Positions 11,866 through 20,914 of a stretch of DNA of 64,000 nt are shown here, in pieces (the first letter of the stretch is position 1; the number at the start of each line of letters is the position of its first letter). This stretch comes from Cohnella fermenti (lineage in GTDB: Bacteria; Bacillota; Bacilli; Paenibacillales; Paenibacillaceae), in assembly GCF_004801405.1 (NCBI RefSeq), contig NZ_SSOB01000009.1, positions 124,001 through 188,000 of the forward strand. Reading direction: 5' to 3'. The notes below the pieces were generated by a model that made no database searches, was not told where the DNA came from, and saw only the letters and a list, made by a program, of their open reading frames with translations. Position numbers and translations under genes: made by a program.

Positions 11866-12858
11866 GTGGATTTTGACGTTTCGTTCAGCGGATGGGCCAC
11901 GGCTTTAATCATTCCAATCGCAGCCCCGTTTATCAGCAGCTTGATTACATACATAAAAATGTCGCGAGAAGAAAAACTGCTGCTTCACCAAAACATTCAA
12001 ATTTTTTTGAAGCTGCTGGCGGGGATCGGCAAATTTCTCTTGATCACCGGAATCGCTTTGTTCATCGGTTCCTTCGAGAAACAAGACCGTTCGAGAATCG
12101 AACACTTTCCGTATGTCTCCGAATTGCCGGTTCCCTCTTGGGTGCTTTATACCTCATTATGGGTTGCGGTGCTTCTATTCGGATGCGCTCTTGGAATCAG
12201 ATGGGTAAACAAGGCGAAGCTCTGGTTTGCGACAACCATGAACATAGGCGATAAACAAGTCAATTGCAGGGTCGTAAAAATTATCGTTTTATTCATTTTC
12301 TTCTATGCCTATATCCTTAGCCCGATAATTATAGCCGGATACACGCTTAACGTGTTATTGTTCTACTGGTCAGCCGCGTTCGAATTAGACGTCAAGAGTA
12401 CCATCGAAACAGTGGGTTATTTGTTCTCAGACGTGCCGGCATTCGAAAGCGTGTTCCTCGTTATCTGTTACTTCATTCTCTACTTAGCCGTACGAGTAAT
12501 CTACGCACAGTTGTTTTATATCAGCAGCTTGTTCACATCAACCAAAATCACGGCGGACATCAAGCTGATTACGAATGAGGTGTTCTTGAACATGGCGATC
12601 CTCAAAACAAGCATCGATGGCTCTTCCTTGCTTGTGAAGGACTTCGACGATGAGACCGACAACAAAATCATTCTCCCCAAATCGTCCATCCTGTACATTA
12701 AATTCAACCTCAAACAAACTCAAGATCTTGCGAGCGATGAGAATCCCGAGGAGACCGCGGAAACGGACGAAATCTTGGAGTCGATGGAGCGCGCGGAAGA
12801 AGTCGCAGCAACGACAGAATCCCCCCTTCGCATCTTGCTTCCTCCCGATTACAAATAA
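11866..12858 (+). CDS. Unknown multi-pass membrane protein
   Basis: I do not recognise this 330-residue protein. It has about five hydrophobic segments (roughly residues 9-30, 46-67, 90-110, 136-160 and 190-215). A soluble C-terminal third ends in an acidic stretch (residues 285-320, rich in E, D and A). The start is GTG at 11866, 6 nt after AAGGGGG. It is less GC-rich than its neighbours and interrupts a locus that is otherwise syntenic with Bacillus (sucC next to ylqH), so it may be a lineage-specific or acquired gene. It is divergent from sucC and convergent with the small gene at 12873. Confidence 0.75.
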   Translation: MDFDVSFSGWATALIIPIAAPFISSLITYIKMSREEKLLLHQNIQIFLKLLAGIGKFLLITGIALFIGSFEKQDRSRIEHFPYVSELPVPSWVLYTSLWVAVLLFGCALGIRWVNKAKLWFATTMNIGDKQVNCRVVKIIVLFIFFYAYILSPIIIAGYTLNVLLFYWSAAFELDVKSTIETVGYLFSDVPAFESVFLVICYFILYLAVRVIYAQLFYISSLFTSTKITADIKLITNEVFLNMAILKTSIDGSSLLVKDFDDETDNKIILPKSSILYIKFNLKQTQDLASDENPEETAETDEILESMERAEEVAATTESPLRILLPPDYK

Positions 12859-12872
12859 CATCGGGAAGCACT

Positions 12873-13058
12873 CTACGCCGGCAGAACGGCCAAAATTCGT
12901 TGCAGTCGAAGCGTCCGATACGCCTGCTTGCCGTTGTCGAAAGCATATACGGATTTGCTCGTTACTTCCAGAACATGAACCACTTTGCGCGTAAGGCGGC
13001 CGATGGAATTCAAATAAACAATCTCTACTCGACAACCGATATACTTACCGATAGGCAT
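12873..13058 (-). CDS. Small WYL-like conserved protein
   Basis: A 61-residue protein starting MPIGKYIGCRVEIVYLN, with an ATG at 13058 that is 9 nt after GGAGG. The frame extends to 13106 without a better site. The pattern (hydrophobic beta strands with IVYLNSIGRLT near the start and a closing RTLRLQRILAV) resembles the short WYL-domain-like proteins that I associate with Paenibacillus. The family assignment is from memory and tentative. It is convergent with the membrane protein gene and divergent from yifB. Confidence 0.6.
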   Translation of the reverse strand: MPIGKYIGCRVEIVYLNSIGRLTRKVVHVLEVTSKSVYAFDNGKQAYRTLRLQRILAVLPA

Positions 13059-13263
13059 CTCCGTTCGCCTCCGAATAGGAACGTTCGTTCTTGTTATATG
13101 AGACATTATAAACCCGAACTTACGTTCTTATCAAGAGGAAATTTGGGCGATGGCCGACGATTTGACACCCTTGCTTATCCAAGTTAGAATGCAAATATAT
13201 GGAACAGCGCGGAAAGGAAGCACCTTTCTCCATCGTTGCTTGGGAGGAGGGTGTTTCTTTGTT

Positions 13264-14817
13264 ATGTATGTGAAAATGCTCAGCGCAACCGTCGCCGGCG
13301 TCGAGGGACGACTGATCGAGGTGGAAGTCGATATTGCGAGCGGTTTGCCTCAAGTGAATGTGGTCGGACTTCCCGACCCGGCGATCCGGGAGTCCATCGA
13401 GCGGGTTCGCACAGCCATCCGCAACGGTGGCATGAAGTTTCCGCTTGACCGCATCACGGTCAATCTCGCCCCTGCCGATATGCGCAAGGAAGGAAGCGCC
13501 TTCGATCTCGCCATCGCGGCCGGCATTCTCGGGGCGAGCGGCCAGCTCCCTCCCGAGATGCTGGAAGGCTCGCTGCTGATAGGGGAGCTGTCGTTAAGCG
13601 GAGAGATTAAGGCGGTTCCCGGCGTTCTGCCGATGGTCGAACGGGCCCGGAACGAAGGATTAAAGCAAGTGTTCGTACCGCGAGCGTGCGTTGCCGAAGC
13701 TTCGCTCATCGAAGGTATTCGCGTGCGGGGAATCGGTTCGCTCGGCGAGTGGATCATCGGAGGCGGTCGCGCCCAGATCTACCCTCTCGAATCGCCTGGC
13801 AAGGGAGCCGCCTTCTCTTCCGTTCCTGCCGACACCGATGCCGAGATCGATCTCTCCGACGTAATCGGACAGCAACACGGCAAGCGCGCGCTTCTTATTG
13901 CAGCCGCGGGAATGCACAATGTTTTGTTTATGGGTCCGCCGGGTACGGGCAAAACGATGCTGTGCCGACGCCTCCCGACGCTGCTGCCGCACCTCGACGA
14001 CGACGAAGCGCTCGCCGTCACGAAGATTTACAGTGTCAGCGGCAAGCTGCCGGGCGAACGACGCGGGCTGATTCGGCAACGCCCGTTCCGGTCTCCGCAT
14101 CACACCGTATCTGCGGCCGGCCTCATCGGCGGCGGCTCCGTCCCGAAGCCGGGAGAAGTGACGCTCGCCCATCACGGCGTGCTGTTCCTCGACGAGATGC
14201 CGGAATTCCAGCGTGCCGCGCTCGAGGCGCTGCGCCAGCCGCTTGAAGATCGGCACGTGACGATCGGCCGCGCCCGCGGCGTCGTGCGTTTTCCCGCGCG
14301 GTTTATGCTGGCTTGTTCGATGAATCCGTGCCCTTGCGGATTTTACGGCACGGATTCGAGCTCAGCCCCCGGTAAGAACGCTTGCACCTGCACCACGATT
14401 GCCATCTCTCGCTATCGGGGGCGGATGTCAGGCCCCTTGGCCGACCGCATCGACCTGCAGGTGGAGATGCCCCGGCAAGCGTCGCCCGGCGGCGTGCGGG
14501 GAGGCCTGTCCTCCGCCGAAGCCCGGGCCATCGTCGAAGCCGCCTTCGAGCGACAGTTTCATCGCTACCGCAAGCTCGGCATTCGCTGGAACAGTGAGCT
14601 GCACGGCCGACATCTCCGCCAACACGCAGCTCTGTCCGGCTCTGCCGAGAAGCTGCTGCACACCACCTACGACCGCATGGGACTGAGCTTCCGAGCGCAT
14701 GACCGAATCCTGAAGATGGCCCGAACGATCGCCGACCTGGACTCCTCCGACGCCATCCGCGAAGAGCACGTCGCCGAAGCGATCCAATATCGCTGCCTGG
14801 ACCGTTCCGAAGTGTAA
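13264..14817 (+). CDS. YifB family Mg-chelatase-like AAA ATPase (ComM type)
   Basis: The 517-residue protein begins with a Lon/S5-like ChlI domain (LSATVAGVEGRLIEVEVDI; NLAPADMRKEGSAFDLA). An AAA+ module follows, with Walker A GPPGTGKT near residue 223 and Walker B VLFLDEMPEF. A C-terminal Mg_chelatase_C region contains the CACT-type cysteine cluster (SMNPCPCGFYG). ComM of this family is a branch-migration helicase in natural transformation. The role in Gram-positives is inferred. I choose the ATG at 13264 (GGGAGGAGGG 12 nt upstream) because the N-terminal family motif begins right after it. The frame is open to 13150. Confidence 0.93.
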   Translation: MYVKMLSATVAGVEGRLIEVEVDIASGLPQVNVVGLPDPAIRESIERVRTAIRNGGMKFPLDRITVNLAPADMRKEGSAFDLAIAAGILGASGQLPPEMLEGSLLIGELSLSGEIKAVPGVLPMVERARNEGLKQVFVPRACVAEASLIEGIRVRGIGSLGEWIIGGGRAQIYPLESPGKGAAFSSVPADTDAEIDLSDVIGQQHGKRALLIAAAGMHNVLFMGPPGTGKTMLCRRLPTLLPHLDDDEALAVTKIYSVSGKLPGERRGLIRQRPFRSPHHTVSAAGLIGGGSVPKPGEVTLAHHGVLFLDEMPEFQRAALEALRQPLEDRHVTIGRARGVVRFPARFMLACSMNPCPCGFYGTDSSSAPGKNACTCTTIAISRYRGRMSGPLADRIDLQVEMPRQASPGGVRGGLSSAEARAIVEAAFERQFHRYRKLGIRWNSELHGRHLRQHAALSGSAEKLLHTTYDRMGLSFRAHDRILKMARTIADLDSSDAIREEHVAEAIQYRCLDRSEV

Positions 14818-14937
14818 GAGACAGCCGGATTTCCGCCATCGGCTAAAGTGAATTTTCATATTCCATTGGTGTGGATCGGGTTCGAATGCGATCGATAAAT
14901 TTTAATCATCGAGCTTAATCCGAACTACGCTTAAACA

Positions 14938-14970
14938 ACCGTCAGGGAAGATCGCCCTGGCGGTCCTTTT
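14938..14970 (+). terminator. Rho-independent terminator downstream of yifB
   Basis: ACCGTCAGGG pairs with CCCTGGCGGT (one G-U, 7-nt loop) and is followed by CCTTTT. It lies 120 bp beyond the yifB stop. Confidence 0.8.
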
Positions 14971-15016
14971 GCGCAGCCGTGATATTCACCTCCAATTCGC
15001 TGACTTTTGCGATTTT

Positions 15017-15186
15017 ATGTGATTTTTCACATTCGTCGGCTTGAATTGGATAGAATCGAGGCGTTTTATATGATTTTTAGCATGTATACGGAAAATCGAA
15101 CCGAAATTTCCTCCATGAATATGATTTTTCGCATAAAAATAGGCGATGTCCCCCTTTTCGGGCAGCACCAATGTGATTTTTCACAT
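15017..15186. repeat. Four-unit dyad array, copy A
   Basis: Four 16-bp near-palindromes of the form ATGTGA-TTTT-TCACAT start at 15017, 15068, 15119 and 15171, giving periods of 51, 51 and 52 bp. The first and last are perfect dyads with a TTTT loop; the middle two are degenerate. The 35-36 bp between units is not random: it resembles the matching spacers of copy B at 27381-27550, including a shared AAATTTCCTCCATG-like block before unit 3. Both strands happen to be open in one frame, so a tiny coding origin cannot be fully excluded. Confidence 0.85.
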
Positions 15187-15261
15187 AAAATCAGGTTCCC
15201 ATCGGGTTCGTCGGCTGTGATGGCTTCAGTAACTTCGGCGTAGTCAGCGAGTTTAGCAGTC

Positions 15262-15479
15262 CCTCCACGCGTCTATAGTCGCTCCAGTTGAGTCGTGGTT
15301 ACTCAGCCGCACCCACCATGTCTGTTCGTATGTCCTCACTTGAGTAACCATGTTCCTCATCTCGGTACCTCCGCGCACCTATCGCTGCTCCAGTTGACCC
15401 GTGGTTGCTGATCCACGCCCACCATACCTGCTCGTACGCCCGCATTTGAGTAACCACGACTCATCTCGGTTTAGCGAGT
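15262..15479. repeat. Imperfect tandem duplication, about 106 bp x2
   Basis: CCTCC(A/G)CGC...GCTCCAGTTGA...CGTGGTT...CACCCACCAT...TTGAGTAACCA...CTCATCTCGG occurs at 15262-15365 and again at 15368-15479. Inside copy A, TGGTTACTCA and TGAGTAACCA form a perfect 10-bp inverted repeat. The pairing is weaker in copy B. No ORF is supported here. It could be a pair of structured RNAs or inert repeats. Confidence 0.75.
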
Positions 15480-15526
15480 TCAGTAGGTTTGATGGTTTCG
15501 GTGTGTTTTGAGTTGGCCCACAACGT

Positions 15527-15552
15527 AAAAAAGAGCCCCTCAGAAGGCTCCT
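15527..15552 (-). terminator. Rho-independent terminator overlapping the yraN stop
   Basis: On the minus strand AGGAGCC-TTCTGA-GGGGCTCT is followed by a run of T. It ends the transcript that comes down from the rplS-rnhB side. Confidence 0.85.
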
Positions 15553-15947
15553 TTAATGTGCTTCAGCTCGGCGATCTCGCCGCCGGGGGCAAATGTGACG
15601 GCGATGACGTCGAAGCGGATGCGGCTCGGCTCGCGGCGGGTCTGGTTCAGGTAGACCTGTGCGGTGCTTCGGACTTGTGCGCACTTGCGCAGGGTGACCG
15701 CCTCGATGGCGGTGCCGAAGCGCGTCGCCCCACCGCGGCGCGAGCGAACCTCCGCGATCACGAGAGCATCGCCGTCCGTGGCGATGAGGTCGAGCTCGCC
15801 TGTGCGGCAACGCCAATTGCGCGCCACGATGCCGTAGCCGCACCGCTCCAGATGCTTCGCCGCGGCTTCCTCGGCCGCCCGGCCCGTTGCCAGGCGCAGG
15901 TCCGGCCGGGACAATCTGCGCTTGTCAGACGAGTGCTCCCTTTGCAT
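15540..15947 (-). CDS. UPF0102 family YraN-like protein
   Basis: A 135-residue predicted endonuclease-fold protein. The restriction-endonuclease-like core shows GRAAEEAAAKHL, then RTGELDLIATDG and VIAEVRSR, which carry the acidic and lysine/arginine positions of the fold. Where the family usually has EVK it has EVR here. The function is unproven; such genes often neighbour dprA and comM, as here. AGGAGG precedes the ATG. It lies 17 bp after the FlhB-like gene and is closed by a terminator over its stop. Confidence 0.9.
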   Translation of the reverse strand: MQREHSSDKRRLSRPDLRLATGRAAEEAAAKHLERCGYGIVARNWRCRTGELDLIATDGDALVIAEVRSRRGGATRFGTAIEAVTLRKCAQVRSTAQVYLNQTRREPSRIRFDVIAVTFAPGGEIAELKHIKGAF

Positions 15948-15964
15948 TCACGACCTCCTCCTCG

Positions 15965-16303
15965 CTAAGGAAGCATATGACCGTCGTCGGATCGCAAGCC
16001 CGCCCGCCGGTCCGTCCGGTAGACGAAGCTGAGCACCTCCGCGACCAGCCGATACAGTTCCGGCGGAATCTCCTGCTCCAGATCGAGCTTGGACAACACT
16101 TCGACGAGGGAGGTGTCCTCCTGGATCGGCACCCCGTTCTCCTTCGCCTTGCGGACGATCTCCTCCGCGATGACGCCTTGTCCCTTCGCCACGACGACCG
16201 GCGCCGCGCCGCGCTCCGGGCTGTACTTCAAAGCGACCGCCTTGCGCCGGGGGTACAGCCCTTCCTCGTTCTTCTCGTCGGGCAAGCCGGATGATTCGCT
16301 CAT
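15965..16303 (-). CDS. FlhB-like cytoplasmic-domain protein (YlqH type)
   Basis: A 112-residue stand-alone relative of the cytoplasmic domain of the flagellar/type III export switch protein FlhB (ALKYSPERGAAPVVVAKGQG, then IAEEIVRKAKENGVPI and a C-terminal YRLVAEVLSFVY). It lacks the transmembrane part. In Bacillus the same short gene (ylqH) follows ylqG next to sucC. Its role in export is inferred from the family. Its start overlaps the end of the upstream hook-length-like gene by 4 bp (ATGA), which indicates translational coupling. Confidence 0.9.
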   Translation of the reverse strand: MSESSGLPDEKNEEGLYPRRKAVALKYSPERGAAPVVVAKGQGVIAEEIVRKAKENGVPIQEDTSLVEVLSKLDLEQEIPPELYRLVAEVLSFVYRTDRRAGLRSDDGHMLP

Positions 16304-18234
16304 GCTCGGTAGTCAACTCCCTTGTACGGCTTGGCGGCATAAGCGGAACCCGCTTGCTCCTGCAGAATGCCCGCGGCCCATGCGGAGGACGCCGACGCGC
16401 CTTCCTTGTCCGAGCTCTCCGGCTCCGCGGGGACCGCGACAGGGAATGCCGACGTCTTGAGCGACAGGAGCTGGTAGCCCGCCTCCTGCATCCCGCGCGC
16501 CGCTTCGTCCCGGGCGGATTCGAGCAGTTCGAGCGCCCATGGACGGTCGTTCAGCACCCGCAGCGAGACAACTTTGTCCACGATCTGCACGTCGACGAGC
16601 GTATCGCCAATGTGACTCATATTCAGTTGGAAAACAAGGCGGCAATTGCCCGAGTCCCATTCGCCCTTGCGCCCCCGCCGCGTCTGGATCTGGATTGTGG
16701 CGGTCGTGTCGCCGTTCTGTCCTTTGATTGGCACAAACAGCGTCATGTGGCTCATCATCGCCGTATTCTGCCGTTCCGCGGAGAGCAGCAGCTGTTGGCC
16801 GGTAATCTGCTGCGCCATTCCCTGCGCGGCTTCCTTGAGCGCGGCAGGCACGTCGTCACCGCCGGCCAGCGCCAGCAGAGCGCTCTTGAGCGATTCCATC
16901 GAGGTCGACGGAGCGTCGTCCGCCGCTCTGCCGACCGTCTCCGCCGCCGTTCGGCCGACCAGCTCGCCAGAGAGCAACTGATGCGCAAGCTGCCGCTCAT
17001 GGCTCGCGCCGAGCAGCTCCATGAAGCGGCCGAGCCAGGAGCCGTCCGCCGCAGGCCGGGCATTCGCCGCCCCATCCGCGGCCGAACCTCCGCGAGCGTC
17101 CGCCGCCTGCGCTGCCGCCCCGGCTCTTGCGGCCTCGCCGCCCGCCGCGCCTCGGGCGCCCGCCTCGACCGCTTCGCCGCTTCGTCCGGCGTCCGCCGGC
17201 CTGGCCGAAGCGCCGCCGCGCGTCTCATCGCCTGCCGCGAGCGCACCCCGGGCGCCGTCCGCTCCGCCGGCCACGCCGCCAACCGCCGCGCCTCCGCCGC
17301 TGCCTCCGCTTCCGCTCGGCGTTCCGCCGGCCGACCGACCGGCGGCGTTCAGCTCCGGATCGCCGCCCTTCGCCGCGGCGCTCGCCCCTTCCGCCGCACC
17401 CGGCATCGCCTGCCCGGCGGCCTCGCGCCCTCCCGACATCGGGGGGACGGCCGCCCGGCCGCCTCCGCCCTCCTGCACGGATGCGCTACGGCCCGGAGCG
17501 GCCCCTTCCGCTCCGCCGCCGCCCGCAAGCTGTCTCGCCCCTTCGCTCAGCAGCTCCTGGCCGCGCGCCAGCAGTTGCTGCAGCTTCTTCGCGGCCTGCA
17601 GGCCCGCATCCGCCGGCTCGCCCTCTTGCGTCGTCCCCTTGCCGACGTAATCGGCAAGCAGCGATTCCAGCTTGTTCATCTGCTCGCTCAGTTGCGGGCC
17701 GTACAGCGCCGTCTTCAGAGACGAGATCGTCGCTTCCGTCGCTTCAAGGCCCCGCCTGAAAGCAACTCCCGCCGCATTCATCCACGTCTGGACATCTTCG
17801 CCCGCCGGCCTCGCGGCGGCCGCCTGCTTAAACCAGCTCGCCGTCTCCTTGTCGATCGGATAGCCGTCCCGCCGAAGGCCCCGCATCAGCTCGAAGCTCC
17901 ACTTCTGATCGGGCAAGCCGAACGACTTCGCCACATCCTTCAGCGCTTCGTCCGCCGGAGCCGCCGTCAAGTCGGCCAGCGTCTTCAGCACGATGGCCCC
18001 CGCGCTCGAATCCTGCGACACCTGCAGCAGCGTGCCGCGGCCGACCGGCAGTTCGGCGTCGAGCTTGGCCCGCACCTGCGCCCCGTTAATCTGGATGAGC
18101 GCCTCGCCTTCGTCCAGCACCTCCAGAAGAACTCCCCGCACGATCTGACCGATGCGCAGCTCCAGCGCACGAGCATCCGTCGGCTGGCCGTCGTTCAGCA
18201 TGGCGCGCATGAGATTCCCGATATTCATGTTCAC
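16300..18234 (-). CDS. FliK/YlqG-like hook-length control family protein
   Basis: A 644-residue protein with a conserved N-terminal region (LMRAMLNDGQPTDARALEL) and a conserved C-terminal FliK-like domain (about residues 480-600, TLFVPIKGQNGDTTATIQIQ). Between them lies a very Ala/Gly-rich, low-complexity stretch (about residues 225-400) that raises local GC. I place the start at GTG 18234, 8 nt after AAGGGGTGA; GTG 18246 and ATG 18228 are alternatives. It is the positional equivalent of B. subtilis ylqG (rnhB-ylqG-ylqH). The molecular function is not established. Confidence 0.8.
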   Translation of the reverse strand: MNMNIGNLMRAMLNDGQPTDARALELRIGQIVRGVLLEVLDEGEALIQINGAQVRAKLDAELPVGRGTLLQVSQDSSAGAIVLKTLADLTAAPADEALKDVAKSFGLPDQKWSFELMRGLRRDGYPIDKETASWFKQAAAARPAGEDVQTWMNAAGVAFRRGLEATEATISSLKTALYGPQLSEQMNKLESLLADYVGKGTTQEGEPADAGLQAAKKLQQLLARGQELLSEGARQLAGGGGAEGAAPGRSASVQEGGGGRAAVPPMSGGREAAGQAMPGAAEGASAAAKGGDPELNAAGRSAGGTPSGSGGSGGGAAVGGVAGGADGARGALAAGDETRGGASARPADAGRSGEAVEAGARGAAGGEAARAGAAAQAADARGGSAADGAANARPAADGSWLGRFMELLGASHERQLAHQLLSGELVGRTAAETVGRAADDAPSTSMESLKSALLALAGGDDVPAALKEAAQGMAQQITGQQLLLSAERQNTAMMSHMTLFVPIKGQNGDTTATIQIQTRRGRKGEWDSGNCRLVFQLNMSHIGDTLVDVQIVDKVVSLRVLNDRPWALELLESARDEAARGMQEAGYQLLSLKTSAFPVAVPAEPESSDKEGASASSAWAAGILQEQAGSAYAAKPYKGVDYRA

Positions 18235-18319
18235 GCTCGCGCTCACCCCTTATGTACTCTTAGTAACTGTATCGGCTTTCGGGCTGTTTTTTTGCAGCGG
18301 CCTCCCTACGCCCTTCCCA

Positions 18320-18988
18320 TCAGAACAACGAGATCTGCTCGGACAGAATGCCTTCCAGGAAGCTCCGCCGATGCATCGGCGTCGGCCCCAGACGAAGCAG
18401 CGCCTCGCGATGCTCCTTCGTCCCGTATCCCTTGTTGCCGGCGATTCCGTAGCCCGGATAGAGAGCGTCCCACGTCGTCTTGCACAGCCGATCCCGGGTC
18501 ACCTTCGCCAGAATCGATGCCGCTCCGATCGTCTGGCTGCGGAAGTCCCCCTTGATGATCGCCGTCTGCGGCACGGGCAGATCCACGCTCTCCGCGTCGA
18601 TGAGCAAGTGCTCCGCCGCCATCTGCAGCCCTTCCGTCGCCGTCTTCATCGCGAGCCGCGATGCCTGCCGAATATTGATTCGGTCGATCGTCGCCGCATC
18701 CACGCGCGCCACCGACCAGGCGACCGCATTCTCGACAATGACGTCGTAAAGCTGTTCCCGCTTCTTCTCGCTGAGCTGCTTCGAATCGTTGATGCCGTCC
18801 AGGACAAGCCCGGGCGGCAGAATAACCGCGGCAGCGACGACGTCCCCGAACAGGCATCCCCGACCGACCTCGTCCAGGCCGGCCACCGCCGTCAGCCCCC
18901 GCCCCCACAGCTCGGCCTCGAACGCCAATCGATCCGGCTCGGCTTCGACAAACACCGCCCTGGAGCCGCTTTTTTTCTTCTCGGACAC
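18320..18988 (-). CDS. rnhB: Ribonuclease HII
   Basis: It cleaves the RNA strand of RNA-DNA hybrids and starts removal of misincorporated ribonucleotides. The family motif GLDEVGRGCLFG (about residues 38-49) holds the first two catalytic acids, and later DSKQLSEKKRE and SILAKVTRDR are present. Length 222 is standard. The start is GTG at 18988 after GGAGGAAC. It lies between rbgA and the FliK-like gene as in Bacillus. Confidence 0.96.
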   Translation of the reverse strand: MSEKKKSGSRAVFVEAEPDRLAFEAELWGRGLTAVAGLDEVGRGCLFGDVVAAAVILPPGLVLDGINDSKQLSEKKREQLYDVIVENAVAWSVARVDAATIDRINIRQASRLAMKTATEGLQMAAEHLLIDAESVDLPVPQTAIIKGDFRSQTIGAASILAKVTRDRLCKTTWDALYPGYGIAGNKGYGTKEHREALLRLGPTPMHRRSFLEGILSEQISLF

Positions 18989-19078
18989 TTCCGTTCCTCC
19001 TTCTCATCTGTACCGTTACCCAACATTGTCCGACATGAACGGAGGGTCGCGCAACCTTTTTTCCACCCATTGTCCCAT

Positions 19079-19139
19079 AAAAAAAAGACTCCGCAGACAA
19101 GCGAACCGGCGAATCGCCGACCCGCCAGCCCGGAGTCCT
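19079..19139 (-). terminator. Rho-independent terminator after rbgA
   Basis: On the minus strand GGACTCCG pairs with CGGAGTC across a further inner GC-rich hairpin and is followed by eight T. Confidence 0.85.
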
Positions 19140-19160
19140 TCCGAAGCGACGTGCGTCTCG

Positions 19161-20027
19161 TTAGATGACAGGAGCTTCGAGCGTGATCCGCCCCAGCTTC
19201 CCCGTGCGAAGATCGCGCAGCAGCACTCCCGCCGCCTTCGCGTAATCGACATGGCCGCCTCCGGCCAGGCAGCCGCGCTTGCGCCCGATCTGCTCCAGCA
19301 CTTCGGCCGCCGATGCAATGTCCGGCAGCTCCGACGGGAGCTCCGACAAGCCGTAGCGCTCCGCCAGTGCTTCCCGATATTCCACCGCCAGCCAACGAAG
19401 AATGAAGCAGGCCACCTCGTCCACGTGCAGAATCTCTTCCTTGATCGCGCCCGTCGCCGCAAGGCGGAAGCCGACCTCGGGGTCCTCGAACTTCGGCCAC
19501 AGAATGCCCGGCGTATCGAGCAGTTCGAGATCCGCTCCCGTGCGAATCCACTGCTGACCCTTCGTGACGCCCGGACGGTCGCCGGTAATCGCGGCGCTGC
19601 GCCCGGCCAGCTTGTTGATCAGCGTTGACTTGCCGACATTCGGGATGCCGACGATGAGCGCCCGCGAAGGACGCGGGTTCATGCCCTTGGCGATCTGACG
19701 GTCGATCTTCTCCTTCAGCAGCAGCTTCACCCGGGCGGAGATGTCCTTCGTGCCCGTTCCGGTATTCGCGTCGATGGCCAGAACCTCATGCCCGAACGAG
19801 CGGAACCAGTCCAGCCATCTCGCGTTCTGCTGAGGGTCCGCCAGATCGGATTTGTTGAGCAGAATAAGCCGCGGCTTCGGACCGACGATCTCGTCGATCA
19901 TCGGGTTGCGGCTCGACACCGGCACCCGCGCATCGATCAGCTCGAGAACGACGTCGATCAGCTTCAGCTTGTCTTGAATTTGGCGTTTCGCCCGGGTCAT
20001 ATGACCGGGGAACCATTGAATCGTCAT
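19161..20027 (-). CDS. rbgA: Ribosome biogenesis GTPase RbgA (YlqF)
   Basis: A circularly permuted GTPase needed for late 50S assembly. The G motifs appear in the permuted order: G4 LLNKSDL (about residue 58), then G1 [12 protein letters not shown] (about 126) and G3 DTPGILW. The C-terminal ANTAR-like helical region follows ([19 protein letters not shown]). Length 288 is standard. GAGGTG precedes the ATG. It lies 51 bp after lepB and is followed by a strong terminator. Confidence 0.96.
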   Translation of the reverse strand: MTIQWFPGHMTRAKRQIQDKLKLIDVVLELIDARVPVSSRNPMIDEIVGPKPRLILLNKSDLADPQQNARWLDWFRSFGHEVLAIDANTGTGTKDISARVKLLLKEKIDRQIAKGMNPRPSRALIVGIPNVGKSTLINKLAGRSAAITGDRPGVTKGQQWIRTGADLELLDTPGILWPKFEDPEVGFRLAATGAIKEEILHVDEVACFILRWLAVEYREALAERYGLSELPSELPDIASAAEVLEQIGRKRGCLAGGGHVDYAKAAGVLLRDLRTGKLGRITLEAPVI

Positions 20028-20078
20028 GCCGCACCTCGCCGCACATCGCGCGGAATCGGAGTTGGCGTTCCGTGTTGC

Positions 20079-20798
20079 TTAATATCCGCGACCGATGTAG
20101 TTGATTTCGTTAAGCGGCCAGAAGATCAGCTCGGCACGCCCGATCACATGGTCCATCGGGACGTAACCGATCATCCGGCTGTCCTTGCTGTTGCCGCGAT
20201 TGTCACCCATTACGAACAACATATTCTCCGGAACGGTACCGTCCGGGTATAGTGAGTTCGGGAAGTCCGTATCGTTGTAGTTATGCCCTGCTTCGTGAGC
20301 CTGCTCGATCGCATCGGTCAAGTATGGCTCATTCAGCTTCTCGCCGTTAACATATACATCGTCGCCTTCGACCTTAACGGTATCGCCCGGCACGGCAATG
20401 ACGCGCTTGATGAAGTTGCGGTTCTCTTCCGGAACCTTGAACACGATGACCTCGCCGCGCTTCGGCTGACGAATGTCGTACAGCAGCATGTTGACGATGA
20501 TCCGTTCCCGGTTCTGGAAGTTCGGCTCCATCGATTCCCCGTCCACAACGAACGGCTGAATGATGAACCATCTCAGGATGACGACGAGCACGCCCGCAAT
20601 CGCCAGCGCCTTGATCCATTCCTTCGTCTCGTTCCCCGCCTTGGACGGATTCTTCGGGGCCGGCCCCGAGCGCGGCGCCTCGCCGGCTCCTTCGGAGCGT
20701 TCGGGATAAGCGGCATCCGACTTGCCGAATTCGCCGCCGAGCCCGCTTCGTTCCAGAACGTCCTCGTCCTCGCGCTTCCCGTTACTCGATTGATCCAT
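20079..20798 (-). CDS. lepB: Signal peptidase I
   Basis: A membrane-bound serine protease that removes signal peptides on the outer face. The 60-residue N-terminal cytosolic stretch is charged and longer than in Bacillus SipS. One transmembrane segment spans about residues 62-80. The catalytic serine is Ser89 (GESMEPN) and the general base is Lys131 (FIKRVIAVPGD). Box E is GDNRGNSKDSR. I use ATG 20798 (GGAGAGAGGCG upstream); the frame continues to 20843 without need. The position between rplS and rbgA is seen in several Firmicutes. Confidence 0.95.
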   Translation of the reverse strand: MDQSSNGKREDEDVLERSGLGGEFGKSDAAYPERSEGAGEAPRSGPAPKNPSKAGNETKEWIKALAIAGVLVVILRWFIIQPFVVDGESMEPNFQNRERIIVNMLLYDIRQPKRGEVIVFKVPEENRNFIKRVIAVPGDTVKVEGDDVYVNGEKLNEPYLTDAIEQAHEAGHNYNDTDFPNSLYPDGTVPENMLFVMGDNRGNSKDSRMIGYVPMDHVIGRAELIFWPLNEINYIGRGY

Positions 20799-20914
20799 GT
20801 CGAATTCGCCTCTCTCCTGGTCCAACAATCCGCCGCAGAGCATCTTCGCGATGCCCGGCCATCCAGCTTCGACTCCTTCGGCATCCCCAAGGGGCCGAAG
20901 AAGCTTTGCGTCGG

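Noticed and set aside
14986-15171. Small ORFs across dyad array A, and the similar reading at 27125-27550
   Set aside because: Both strands are open in both copies because of the repeat structure, the ORFs have no ribosome site, and the fourth unit shifts frame (52 bp).
15017-15186. CRISPR array (regular spacing of short repeats)
   Set aside because: The repeats are only 16 bp and degenerate, the spacers are conserved between the two arrays, and there are no cas genes.
15017-15186. CRP/FNR-type binding sites (TGTGA...TCACA)
   Set aside because: The half-sites are separated by 4 bp, not 6, and repeat at 51 bp away from any promoter.
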